Assembly (NCBI GenBank): GCA_035289145.1
Contig: DATDXZ010000038.1
Coordinates: forward strand, 1-15,046
DNA: 15,046 bases
Direction of reading: 5' to 3'
Source: JACOVP01 sp035289145
GTDB taxonomy: Archaea > Nanobdellota > Nanobdellia > SCGC-AAA011-G17 > UBA489
The notes under the pieces are model-generated. The model saw nothing but the letters and a program-made list of their open reading frames with translations, did no database searches and had not been told where the DNA came from. This document shows positions 1 to 6,240 of this stretch, in pieces. How positions within the stretch are numbered: position 1 is the stretch's first letter; every line of letters starts with the position of its first letter. The translations under genes were made by a program, and so were the position numbers.

Positions 1-155
1 CATGCGCTGTCTCAGCGCAAGCAGGACAATATGTGCCCAATTCCATACATCTTCTTCGAAAATTTATGGGAATATCTTCTCACTCGTAGATTCGTAAGAT
101 TCTTCAAAATCTTCTTCACAATCTTAATATACTTCTTTTCCATTCTCTTTTCCAT
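1..155 (-). pseudogene. Transposase N-terminal fragment with an apparent frameshift
   Basis: Starting at 155 the minus strand reads MEKRMEKKYIKIVKK, then LRVRRYSHKFSKKMYG, and stops at 12-14 after HILSCLR. One frame over, the same DNA reads HIVLLALRQRM and stays open to the edge. A basic start, a YSxKFSKKxY segment and an HIVLLALRQRM helix resemble the N-termini of DDE transposases common in DPANN archaea; this is recalled, not searched. The two frames join near the ATTGGG at about 36-41 (minus-strand reading). It is therefore either a decayed copy or uses -1 frameshifting. The remainder lies outside the window. Confidence 0.55.
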
Positions 156-212
156 GAAGTGTACTCTCCTCCCCAAAAAGGATGGGAGAGAGTATCCTCT
201 CCTTAATCATAA

Positions 213-228
213 GCATTTCTACTGAGCC
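213..228 (-). repeat. Terminal inverted repeat of the left IS
   Basis: TTTCTACTGAGCC on the plus strand is the reverse complement of the IS end GGCTCAGTAGAAA. It pairs as an inverted repeat with 14908-14924 and resembles the MITE ends at 2013-2085. The flank outside it is TTATTCCC, which differs from the TTTCTTAG flanking the right IS. Confidence 0.55.
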
Positions 229-327
229 TTATTCCCCTCTAGAAAAACCATATTCTTGTTTACACACACCAGATACAAAAGTATGTGCTCGTTAAATGAG
301 CGAATCCACAAGCTTTAAGAATTTTAA
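229..327. other. Short spacer between IS and gltX
   Basis: No gene is visible. On the minus strand, downstream of gltX, GCTCATTTAACGAGC (288-302) could form a weak 4-bp hairpin followed by a short T-rich stretch. It is a poor terminator candidate. Confidence 0.3.
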
Positions 328-1968
328 CTATTTGTGTGTATAAACAAAATATAACTTATCTTTTTCTTTTTTATCTAAACGCGCGAAGAATTTCCTCTCG
401 AACTGGACGACTTCATCAACCTTAAGATCCTTAATTGCAGGCTCCGCTAATCCTTCTTTTTTAGTACCGTCATTCATCAAGACCTCTACTTTGACTACGT
501 CTTTACTTACTGGCAACCAGTGGATTAATTGCGCATTTAACTTCTGATCATATGACTCTGAAACAAATTTATTATCTTTGAAGTTGAAGAGATGCATAAA
601 TCTATACACTTTTCCTTTCTTGATCTCGTCTTCCACGTAGAACTCATTGCTAATCTTGATAACTTTATGACCATATTCTTTGACTTCCGGATGCAAAGGT
701 ACATTGGTTTCTTTGAGTTTGTGATCACCAATCATTATTTTCTTAGGATTTTCTATCATGAAATAGCGCTTAGCTTTCTTGTCAATACGTTTTCTGTTCA
801 ATGTTTCGAGCATTTCTTCGCTGATGTTTGTTTCTGACTTGGACAAGCCGACTTCTTTAGCCAAGTCCCAGAAGGTTTCTGGATCGAAGCCACGACGACG
901 TAATGCCTTTACTGTTACTAATTGGGGATCATCCCATCCTTTAACTTTTCCAGATTCGATAAGAGCACGAATCTCTCTTCCTTGTGTTGTATGACCAATA
1001 ATATTGAAACGCCCAATCTCAATCACTTCTTGCTTAGGCAACTTGAGCATTTCTTTGATGCGATTCTGCAAAAATAGACGCAGTTCAAACTCTTTGCTTC
1101 TCACAATGTGCGTTATATTCTCAATTGAATCCTCGATAGCATTTTCGAAATCATACATAGGCCAAGCAGAATACTTAGTTCCCTTTGCATAATGTTTTTT
1201 CTTAGAAATGCGCATGATAATTGGATCGCGCAACACTCCATTATCTGATTCCATGTCACCGGCAAGCCTTAGATTTGCTTTTCCTTCCTCATATTTGTCT
1301 TCCACTATCTTTTTCCACTCTTCCTTGTGTTTTAGTTTCTTCAGACAAGCGCAACGGACTTTTCTCTCTCTTCCTTCTTTCACTTGTTCTTGACTACATG
1401 TGCAGACGTAAGCATTGCCATCAGCAATTAACTTTTCAGCATATTTGTAATACATCTCCATCCTGTCAGAGCAAATAATTTTCTGATCGTAAGTTAAATG
1501 CAACCATTTCATATCTACATCCATACTGTCTACAAATTCCTGCGTTGCTTTTTCTGGATTTGTATCTTCTAAACGGAATAAACATTTTCCCTTGTACTTG
1601 TCTGCATAGGCTTTGTTGATAATGAAGACCAAAGCATGACCTAAATGCATGTATTTGGAAGGCTCTGGAGCAATACGCGTCTTCACTTTACCTATGACAG
1701 CATTCGGCAATTCCTTGAAGTCAGTCTTTTTCACTTCAATATGCAAAAGTTCTGGGGCTAGCTTATCTAGCTCTTTGGTTTGCTGCTCTACTGAAAGCTT
1801 GTTGACTTTCTTGACTATCTCATTGACTGTCTTGATGACTTCCTCTTTTTTGATATCCTTATGCTCGAGAAAGAGTTTTCCTATAACTGCGCCCGGATTG
1901 GCTTTGCCATTGTAACGAATAGCATTTTGGAGTGCGTACTTATATGCTGTCTTTTTGATTGAACTCAT
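328..1968 (-). CDS. gltX: Glutamyl-tRNA synthetase, archaeal type (class I)
   Basis: Charges tRNA with glutamate in the cytoplasm. The archaeal enzyme usually also charges tRNA-Gln, for later amidation by GatDE. The protein has 546 residues, close to the family norm. An N-terminal helical extension (1-95) precedes the Rossmann domain with RIAPEPSKYMHLGHA (98-112), whose HLGH is the class I HIGH motif, and FRLEDTNP (131-138). A CxC...CxC pair (Cys189, 191, 206, 208) looks like the zinc knuckle of this family. GWDDPQLVTVKALRRRG (344-360) is diagnostic of archaeal GluRS, and a beta-barrel anticodon-binding domain follows. The KMSKS-equivalent position reads GHTTQGREI (325-333), without the expected lysine. 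Start ATG 1968 has AGGAGAT 5 nt upstream. A MITE lies just beyond its promoter. Confidence 0.96.
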   Translation of the reverse strand: MSSIKKTAYKYALQNAIRYNGKANPGAVIGKLFLEHKDIKKEEVIKTVNEIVKKVNKLSVEQQTKELDKLAPELLHIEVKKTDFKELPNAVIGKVKTRIAPEPSKYMHLGHALVFIINKAYADKYKGKCLFRLEDTNPEKATQEFVDSMDVDMKWLHLTYDQKIICSDRMEMYYKYAEKLIADGNAYVCTCSQEQVKEGRERKVRCACLKKLKHKEEWKKIVEDKYEEGKANLRLAGDMESDNGVLRDPIIMRISKKKHYAKGTKYSAWPMYDFENAIEDSIENITHIVRSKEFELRLFLQNRIKEMLKLPKQEVIEIGRFNIIGHTTQGREIRALIESGKVKGWDDPQLVTVKALRRRGFDPETFWDLAKEVGLSKSETNISEEMLETLNRKRIDKKAKRYFMIENPKKIMIGDHKLKETNVPLHPEVKEYGHKVIKISNEFYVEDEIKKGKVYRFMHLFNFKDNKFVSESYDQKLNAQLIHWLPVSKDVVKVEVLMNDGTKKEGLAEPAIKDLKVDEVVQFERKFFARLDKKEKDKLYFVYTHK

Positions 1969-1990
1969 AATTTATCTCCTCTTGTCTAGA

Positions 1991-2006
1991 TATAAAAGCT
2001 TTTATA
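1991..2006. promoter_or_regulatory. Palindromic TATA element
   Basis: TATAAAAGCTTTTATA is a perfect 16-bp palindrome with a TATA box on either strand. It lies 23-38 bp upstream of the gltX start, so it probably serves gltX. The copy facing right may once have served the YgiT-type gene. Its last two bases are the start of the MITE target duplication, so the MITE now separates it from the rightward gene. Confidence 0.5.
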
Positions 2007-2012
2007 TTCTGA

Positions 2013-2085
2013 AGCTCTGTAGAAAACTTAAATAACCAATTGCAGTCTAACGACTGCATTGGTTATTTAAGTTTTCTACAGAGCT
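2013..2085. mobile_element. 73-bp MITE with 8-bp target duplication
   Basis: Arms 2013-2046 and 2053-2085 are inverted repeats differing by one extra T, around the centre CTAACG. The ends read AGCTCTGTAGAAAACTT and share GCTCTGTAGAAAA with the IS end at 14908. TATTCTGA occurs on both sides (2005-2012 and 2086-2093), a clean 8-bp target duplication. There is no coding capacity. It is best explained as a non-autonomous derivative mobilised by the transposase of the flanking IS. As RNA it would fold into one long hairpin. Confidence 0.85.
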
Positions 2086-2110
2086 TATTCTGATTCCTTT
2101 CATCTCTTCT

Positions 2111-2332
2111 ATGCATAATTCACTTAAATTTACACCCTTAGAAGAAGAAGCTTTTTATTGTGCAGCCTGCGATAAAGCAATGAAACTTGTTTTACTTAAA
2201 GACTATAGTTTTGAAGAAGGACTACCTTTGTATAATGTGCCTGCCTATACATGTTTACAATGTCATGAGTTCTTTTTTACTGAAGAACACGCAAAAGCTA
2301 TGGAATTAAAAACTGAACAACTTAAGAAGTAA
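2111..2332 (+). CDS. Small YgiT/MqsA-type zinc finger protein
   Basis: A 73-residue protein with YCAAC near residue 17 and VPAYTCLQCHEFFFTEEHAKAM near the C-terminus. A CxxC, a spacer of about 30 residues, then xVPAxxCxxCxExFF is the pattern of the YgiT-type zinc finger (MqsA N-terminal domain). That domain in bacteria often belongs to antitoxins that bind DNA through an added XRE domain. No XRE domain is present here and no toxin gene is adjacent, so an antitoxin role is not supported. No clear ribosome binding site precedes ATG 2111, and the MITE ends 25 bp upstream. It converges on the TrmB-type gene with a 14-bp gap. Confidence 0.75.
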   Translation: MHNSLKFTPLEEEAFYCAACDKAMKLVLLKDYSFEEGLPLYNVPAYTCLQCHEFFFTEEHAKAMELKTEQLKK

Positions 2333-2346
2333 ACTTTTTAACTATT

Positions 2347-3099
2347 TTATTTTTTAGCTATTTTCCAGAAAGCATCAAAATATGATTTAAAACCTTTAGT
2401 TACTTCTTCATTTTCTATGAATAGTCCTATGGGCTCATCCGACAAAAAAAAGATAAATGATTTTGTTTTGTAAAAGACGATGATCATATTAGAGATTAAA
2501 TATTGAGGTAAGAATCTTATTTCTGAATTCATAAAAGTGGATTCAGCCAACATCTTTTTAGCATTGTAATTAGCCAACATTCTCACTTTTATCTTTTTCT
2601 TTGCTCTTTGTTTGTGATAGTTTTCAAAGAATTCTTTTACACCAAGCCTATTTTCTCCATAAGCTGCGCTAATAACATAATATGTTTCTCCAGAGCGCAA
2701 TTCGTCCAATATGTTAAGATAGAAATTCTTTATTGCCTTAAATCCTTCATATAACGCAGCTTCTGCCTCTGACTTCCCAAGTCTTTGTCTTAATTCTAAT
2801 TCAGGGAGCATTTTTTGAATAAACTTTTTTTGTCGGCTTAATTCTCTATTCTTTTCTTCTATATAATCAATGATTCTTTTCGGCCCCATAGCATTAAAGT
2901 AAGCCACCCCGTCTTTCATAAGGTGACCAACCAGTCCTTTTTTCGCTAACTTATCTAAAATGATATATAATTTTGATCTTGAAACTTGAGATTCTTTGGC
3001 TATTGCTCCTGTTGAACTCTTGCCTATTTTCAAGAGAGCCATATATACTTTTATCTCACCAGGAGTTAAGCCAATTTCTTCAAATACTTTTGTGTTCAT
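2347..3099 (-). CDS. TrmB-family transcriptional regulator
   Basis: A 250-residue protein. Residues 1-75 form a winged helix-turn-helix (EIGLTPGEIKVYMALLKIGK, then STGAIAKESQVSRSKLYIIL and KLAKKGLV), which matches TrmB-type DNA-binding domains. A helical linker follows (about 80-110), then a phospholipase-D-like regulatory fold (YYVISAAYGENR, KKIKVRMLANY, FFLSDEPIGLFIENEEVTKGF). Family members sense sugars or other small ligands. No transporter or sugar gene is adjacent, so the ligand is unknown. ATG 3099 has a TATA-like TTTAAATATTTA about 24 bp upstream and no ribosome binding site, which fits a leaderless message. Confidence 0.88.
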   Translation of the reverse strand: MNTKVFEEIGLTPGEIKVYMALLKIGKSSTGAIAKESQVSRSKLYIILDKLAKKGLVGHLMKDGVAYFNAMGPKRIIDYIEEKNRELSRQKKFIQKMLPELELRQRLGKSEAEAALYEGFKAIKNFYLNILDELRSGETYYVISAAYGENRLGVKEFFENYHKQRAKKKIKVRMLANYNAKKMLAESTFMNSEIRFLPQYLISNMIIVFYKTKSFIFFLSDEPIGLFIENEEVTKGFKSYFDAFWKIAKK

Positions 3100-3116
3100 A
3101 CTGCTAATTTCTTTTC

Positions 3117-3128
3117 TAAATATTTAAA
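3117..3128 (-). promoter_or_regulatory. TATA box of the TrmB-type gene
   Basis: TTTAAATATTTA on the minus strand is centred about 24 bp before ATG 3099. The TrmB-type gene and the plus-strand gene at 3227 are divergent, so the 127-bp spacer could hold operators for both. No convincing palindrome is seen. Confidence 0.5.
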
Positions 3129-3188
3129 CCTTTCTATCTGTATCCCACTTAGGGGAACACAAATTATATAAAATCGTTATTACCATCG

Positions 3189-3199
3189 TATATAATAAA
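3189..3199 (+). promoter_or_regulatory. TATA box for the 160-residue membrane protein
   Basis: TATATAATAAA lies about 32 bp before ATG 3227. A second candidate, ATTATATAAAAT (3163-3174), lies further upstream. Either could be used. Confidence 0.4.
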
Positions 3200-3226
3200 G
3201 TTAATAACAAAATACCTGCGAAGGAT

Positions 3227-3709
3227 GTGGAGAAAATGCAAGAAAAAGATGAAGCTTTGGAAAAGCAACTTGAAGAGCTATTAACAGAAGGTGATGAAAT
3301 AGGTGAAAGATTGGGACCAGATATACGAAAGAGAATGATAGACATAGAAATAAATGCGTATGAATCTATTGAAAGAAGATGTAATAATTGGTCATGTGCT
3401 CTTGGAGGTTTAGGAACTTTAGCAATTGCAATATTGGGTTATAATTCTGGTATTTTAGAACGCGTTTTTGAAAAATATAATGCATTTGGTGGCATTATAG
3501 TGTCAACTTCAATCTGTGTAATGGCGTATCAGGCATCTGCTCTTCCACTTATGACGATTGGATGTCTATGGAAAAATAGGAGGGTGAATAGGGAATTTCA
3601 CATATTGCAACGAAGATTTCCAGAAAAGGCTAAAGACATTAAAAGAGCTCTTGACTTGCGTAAGACGTACGATTCCTTACTACCGATGAGTGGTTTCCCA
3701 GGTCTCTGA
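3227..3709 (+). CDS. Hypothetical protein with two transmembrane helices
   Basis: A 160-residue protein that I do not recognise. A charged, mostly acidic N-terminal helix (1-45, with EKQLEELLTEGDEIGERLG) precedes two hydrophobic segments: about 56-76 (CALGGLGTLAIAILGY) and about 90-115 (GGIIVSTSICVMAYQASALP). A basic C-terminal part follows (NRRVNREFHILQRRFPEKAK). The layout suggests a helical hairpin in the membrane with both ends in the cytoplasm. ATG 3227 has GGAG about 4 nt upstream (GTGGAGAAAATG). It is divergent from the TrmB-type gene, which may regulate it, but nothing in the sequence proves that. Confidence 0.7.
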   Translation: MEKMQEKDEALEKQLEELLTEGDEIGERLGPDIRKRMIDIEINAYESIERRCNNWSCALGGLGTLAIAILGYNSGILERVFEKYNAFGGIIVSTSICVMAYQASALPLMTIGCLWKNRRVNREFHILQRRFPEKAKDIKRALDLRKTYDSLLPMSGFPGL

Positions 3710-3980
3710 TTTTGACTAACTGTTTCTGAAAGAAACCTACATACGTCTCTCTATTGGACAGAAGAAAAATATTATTCTTCTAATCTAACACCTGACAAGG
3801 CAACAATACACACTTTGATATTTATTTAAACTGCTTTTTTTCTGTTATTTCTATGAACTAGAATGAAATAAACACGTTATCTACGACGATTATAGCGTTT
3901 GTTGAGGTCATTGATTTAAGATGGGATTTTATTATAACCCTCCTATTATTTCTATCATGGCTGCGAGGTGAAATGGAAAC
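3710..3980. other. Non-coding part of the 3710-4149 gap, with small hairpins
   Basis: No gene is visible. Two hairpins follow the membrane protein gene: GTTTCT-GAA-AGAAAC (3722-3736) and AGAAGAA...TTCTTCT (3760-3781). They may help end transcription. A TATA-like TTTTATTATAA (3927-3937) precedes the miniprotein at 3981. Confidence 0.4.
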
Positions 3981-4070
3981 ATGACTCTAAGGAATTTTTT
4001 TAGAAGACATTGGAAGATCATTCTAGTGATTATCCTCATCCTTTATCTTCTTAACAAGCTCCAATTTTAA
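3981..4070 (+). CDS. 29-residue membrane miniprotein
   Basis: The reading frame MTLRNFFRRHWKIIL..NKLQF ends with TAA at 4068-4070. Basic residues at the N-terminus (RRHWK) are followed by about 14 hydrophobic residues (IILVIILILYLL). This predicts one membrane span with a cytoplasmic N-terminus. It has a GAGGTG ribosome binding site at 3965-3970, 10 nt before the ATG, and a TATA-like TTTTATTATAA at 3927-3937. The combination of promoter, binding site and sensible topology supports a real gene despite its length. Its function is unknown. It lies 79 bp upstream of rpl7ae, which has its own promoter. Confidence 0.5.
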   Translation: MTLRNFFRRHWKIILVIILILYLLNKLQF

Positions 4071-4085
4071 AAGATCATAGAAACC

Positions 4086-4093
4086 TTTTTAAA
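4086..4093 (+). promoter_or_regulatory. TATA box of the rpl7ae operon
   Basis: TTTTTAAA, preceded by the BRE-like GAAACC. The 13-bp core AAACCTTTTTAAA also occurs before infB (9040-9052). The predicted transcript would start near 4112-4115. Confidence 0.65.
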
Positions 4094-4114
4094 GCGTTGA
4101 GCTGGTTCTTTTGC

Positions 4115-4145
4115 TACCAATGACCTTATAGGTTTGAGGGAGGTA
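4115..4145 (+). promoter_or_regulatory. rpl7ae: Candidate kink-turn leader of rpl7ae (autoregulation)
   Basis: The leader reads ACC-AAT-GA-CCT-TAT-AGG-TTT-GA-GGG (4116-4140). CCAAUGA...GAGG resembles the U4 snRNA kink-turn, a classic target of the L7Ae/15.5K family. An outer UACC (4115-4118) can also pair with GGUA (4142-4145). Either pairing would cover the ribosome binding site GGGAGGT (4138-4144). Archaeal L7Ae is known to regulate its own mRNA through leader kink-turns. The three extra U residues before the second GA depart from the consensus, so this remains a candidate. Confidence 0.4.
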
Positions 4146-4149
4146 CACG

Positions 4150-4479
4150 ATGTCAGACGATCTTTTAAAGAAAGCATACGAAGCTGTTGAAATTGCCCGC
4201 AAGACGGGAAAAATCAAGAAAGGTACTAATGAAACCACTAAAGCTATTGAACGTGGCGTTGCAAAACTTGTTGTTGTAGCAGGCGATGCAAATCCCCAGG
4301 AAATTACTATGCATCTAGGACCACTTTGCGCAGAAAAGAAAGTTCCTTGCGTTCTCAAAGCAAGCAAAGAAGAATTAGGCGCTGCTGCCGGCTTAAGTGT
4401 TCCTACAGTTAGTGTAGCTATTACTCAAGAAGGCGATGCTAGCGACTTGATCAAAGATATTGCAGCTAAATCCAAATAA
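4150..4479 (+). CDS. rpl7ae: Ribosomal protein L7Ae
   Basis: Binds kink-turns in 23S rRNA, box C/D and H/ACA guide RNAs and RNase P RNA. At 109 residues it is slightly short for the family. The core KIKKGTNETTKAIERGVAKL and VVVAGDANPQEI are the RNA-binding signature, and VPCVLKASKEELGAAAGL completes the alpha-beta-alpha fold. ATG 4150 follows GGGAGGT by 5 nt. It is the first gene of the operon rpl7ae-rps28e-rpl24e-ndk, an order common in archaea. The leader may contain a kink-turn for feedback control. Confidence 0.97.
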   Translation: MSDDLLKKAYEAVEIARKTGKIKKGTNETTKAIERGVAKLVVVAGDANPQEITMHLGPLCAEKKVPCVLKASKEELGAAAGLSVPTVSVAITQEGDASDLIKDIAAKSK

Positions 4480-4488
4480 GGTTATCCT

Positions 4489-4839
4489 ATGGCAGAACAA
4501 CCACCAACCCAACAAAAACCAGCAGCTCCTACAGAAGCTCCAGGAAAACGACCTGACAAACAAGCTCCACAAGAGCAGCAGCCATCTCAACAAAAAGGAA
4601 CAACTGTCAATTTTACCTCAGCGATGCCTGCTGTTGTTGAAGAAATTGTTGGACGCACAGGAACTCGTGGCGGCATCATCCAAGTTCGCTGCAAATTGAT
4701 GGATGGCCCTGAAAAAGGAAAAGTCATGCGCCGCAATGTCAAAGGTCCTATTAGAGAACAAGATATTATTCTTCTCAGAGAAACAGAAATTGAAGCTCGC
4801 AGCCTAACACAGAATTCCAAAGGTGGTAGAAAGACATGA
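4489..4839 (+). CDS. rps28e: Ribosomal protein S28e with N-terminal extension
   Basis: A small-subunit protein near the mRNA exit region. Residues about 41-116 are the S28e OB-fold: AMPAVVEEIVGRTGTRGGII, QVRCKL and RNVKGPIREQDIILLRETE are diagnostic. The first ~38 residues are an unusual Pro/Gln-rich, low-complexity tail (TQQKPAAPTEAPGK, QAPQEQQPSQQKG) that is absent from typical S28e of about 70 residues. The family core could be translated from an inner ATG (4624), but that lies after the first core strand, so the upstream ATG is preferred. The gap to rpl7ae is 9 bp. The gene overlaps rpl24e by ATGA. Confidence 0.95.
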   Translation: MAEQPPTQQKPAAPTEAPGKRPDKQAPQEQQPSQQKGTTVNFTSAMPAVVEEIVGRTGTRGGIIQVRCKLMDGPEKGKVMRRNVKGPIREQDIILLRETEIEARSLTQNSKGGRKT

Positions 4840-5039
4840 CTTTCTGCAGTTTTTGCGGCGGCGATATCAATCCTGGAACAGGCATCATGTATGTCCGCAA
4901 TGACGCTAAGATTTTTCACTTCTGTGGATCTAAATGCAGAAAAAATGAACTTGTCTTAAAAAGAAAGGCATTACGTGTTAGATGGACGCAGCACAAAAAA
5001 GTTACTCCTGCAAAACCAGCAAAAGAGAAATCCAAATAA
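4836..5039 (+). CDS. rpl24e: Ribosomal protein L24e
   Basis: A large-subunit zinc-binding protein of 67 residues. Cys4, Cys7, Cys30 and Cys34 (CSFC...FCGSKC) form the expected zinc site. GGDINPGTGIMYVRNDAKI and the basic RVRWTQHKK tail match the family. A lysine-rich C-terminus follows (AKPAKEKSK). The start overlaps the rps28e stop by ATGA, which implies translational coupling. Confidence 0.96.
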   Translation: MTFCSFCGGDINPGTGIMYVRNDAKIFHFCGSKCRKNELVLKRKALRVRWTQHKKVTPAKPAKEKSK

Positions 5040-5042
5040 ACC

Positions 5043-5606
5043 ATGATCGAACGCACCTTAATTCTTGTCAAACACGATGGTGTCTTGAAGGGATTAGTTG
5101 GAGAAATTCTTAAACGCTTTGAACAGACTGGCTTGAAGATTGTCGGCTTGAAATTAGTCAAAGCCAATGATCTTATGGCTTCCAATCATTATCTAGTCAC
5201 TGAACAATGGGCGAATGCACTGGCAGAAAAGACAAAAAAAAGCTATGCTGAAAAAGGCATCGAGATGAAAGAGACGCCGAAGCAAATCGCCGAACGCGTC
5301 AAAAACATGAACACTACTTTTTTACAAGAAGGACCTGTTGTCGCTTTAGTTCTAGAAGGACCGCATGCTGTTGACTTAGGCAGAAAATTAGTCGGCTCCA
5401 CTGAACCAAGACAAGCGTTACCAGGAACTATTCGGGGAGACTTTTCTTTAGATAGTTACGCTCTCAGCAACCATAAAAAAAGAAGCGTTCGCAATTTAGT
5501 CCATGCATCAGAAACAAAAGCAGAAGCTGAACGAGAAATCGCTCTTTGGTTTGCACAAACAGAATTATATTCCTACAAGGGAATGCATGACCATCACATT
5601 TATTAA
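5043..5606 (+). CDS. ndk: Nucleoside diphosphate kinase
   Basis: Transfers the gamma-phosphate from one NTP to an NDP through a phosphohistidine, balancing NTP pools in the cytoplasm. His154 in NLVHASET is the catalytic histidine. Lys10, Arg123 and Arg131 (GTIRGDFS) are the other active-site residues. At 187 residues it is about 30 longer than typical NDK. The extra length lies mainly in a charged helical insertion between HY (49-50) and the GPVVALVLEG strand (97-106), with a few residues before the catalytic loop (HKKRSVR). The usual KPD reads KHD here. The gap to rpl24e is 3 bp. Confidence 0.96.
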   Translation: MIERTLILVKHDGVLKGLVGEILKRFEQTGLKIVGLKLVKANDLMASNHYLVTEQWANALAEKTKKSYAEKGIEMKETPKQIAERVKNMNTTFLQEGPVVALVLEGPHAVDLGRKLVGSTEPRQALPGTIRGDFSLDSYALSNHKKRSVRNLVHASETKAEAEREIALWFAQTELYSYKGMHDHHIY

Positions 5607-5628
5607 TACTTACATATAGAGGTGTAGC

Positions 5629-6009
5629 GTGGGAAAACGATCAAAAAAAGGATTAGCCTTCTTAGAAGAGACAGATCTCAATAAATTTGTCAAGATTGTC
5701 AGAAATAATGTCAACGCGCTGCGCAAAGCTCTGGGACAGTTTGAAGAACCTTACAGCGAGATGTCACAAAACTTTAAAGAAATTCTCATTAAAGTCACCC
5801 TGCCTGATGTGGAAAGACGCTATTTAACTCTGAAAATGGTTGGCAAAACTATTGAAATTGTCGCTGACCAAAAATATAAAGGAAAACATCTCAAAACTTT
5901 TTATCGCTCTATTGCTTTACCTTCTACGGCGGATATTATGGGTGCGTCAGCAAAATATATAAGTGATACTCTCTATATCAAAGTTCCCCAAACATTTATT
6001 CATGAATAA
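5629..6009 (+). CDS. Hsp20/alpha-crystallin-like protein
   Basis: A 126-residue protein starting at GTG, with GAGGTG 4 nt upstream. Residues about 48-123 look like an alpha-crystallin domain: EILIKVTLPDVERRYLTLKM, then GKTIEIVADQ, FYRSIALPSTADIMGASAKY and ISDTLYIKVPQ. LP...GASAKYxxxxLxIxVP is the typical Hsp20 sheet. The C-terminal IxI oligomerisation motif is missing and the N-terminal arm is short, so it may be a dimeric or client-specific member. It lies 22 bp after ndk and is probably the last gene of the operon. A T-rich stretch (6048-6073) could end transcription. Confidence 0.75.
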   Translation: MGKRSKKGLAFLEETDLNKFVKIVRNNVNALRKALGQFEEPYSEMSQNFKEILIKVTLPDVERRYLTLKMVGKTIEIVADQKYKGKHLKTFYRSIALPSTADIMGASAKYISDTLYIKVPQTFIHE

Positions 6010-6047
6010 TTTCTATATCTATGGGATATAAGGGTCTTTCCCCTCCC

Positions 6048-6073
6048 TTTCTTTTTTTCTTCGGTGTTTTTTT
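6048..6073 (+). terminator. T-rich archaeal-type terminator
   Basis: Runs of T (CTTTCTTTTTTTCTTCGG, then GTTTTTTTG) lie about 40 bp beyond the Hsp20-like stop. Archaeal polymerase stops at oligo-T without a hairpin. The converging zinc ribbon gene ends at 6096. Confidence 0.45.
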
Positions 6074-6095
6074 GTTGAGTTTGTCTTGCTGCATG

Positions 6096-6239
6096 TTATC
6101 CTTCAAATCGTCGATGGTAGATGGGTACTACTATATCTCTGCCAGTTTCTCGTTCACATTCCCTGCACATGTACGGATTCGAACGCGCGCTTTTCATCAC
6201 TGGAGACATACAGGTTAGACATCGCCTATATTTTCCCAT
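6096..6239 (-). CDS. 47-residue zinc ribbon protein
   Basis: The minus-strand frame MGKYRRCLTCMSP...EG ends with TAA at 6096-6098. Cys7, Cys10, Cys25 and Cys28 (CLTC...CREC) form a clear zinc ribbon with basic residues around it. It is preceded by GAGGAG, which forms the last two Glu codons of the upstream acidic gene. Its ATG lies one nucleotide after that gene's stop, so the two are translationally coupled. It could be an RNA- or protein-binding adaptor. I cannot name the family. Confidence 0.7.
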   Translation of the reverse strand: MGKYRRCLTCMSPVMKSARSNPYMCRECERETGRDIVVPIYHRRFEG

Positions 6240-6240
6240 G

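Larger units (their letters stand above)
1..228 (-). mobile_element. 5' end of an insertion sequence, cut by the window edge
   Basis: The end is marked by GGCTCAGTAGAAATGC (read on the minus strand, 228 to 213). It matches 12 of 14 bases of the repeat GGCTCTGTAGAAAAGTT at 14908-14924. Inside it is a strong ribosome binding site, GGGGAGGAG (166-174), and then a transposase N-terminus reading off the left edge. The IS family cannot be named from this fragment. The 8-bp target duplication of the related MITE suggests an 8-bp duplicating family. The element is incomplete because the window ends inside it. Confidence 0.6.

Noticed and set aside
31..225. 64-codon plus-strand frame rich in Phe and Ile
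   Set aside because: It lies antisense to the IS transposase start, has no ribosome binding site, and its composition is what antisense of a Lys/Glu-rich frame gives.
2111..3099. YgiT-type and TrmB-type genes as a toxin-antitoxin pair
   Set aside because: They converge rather than form an operon, and neither resembles a toxin.
3124..3345. Ser-rich minus-strand frame of 73 codons
   Set aside because: It is antisense to the N-terminus of the 3227 gene and crosses its promoter; no initiation signal.
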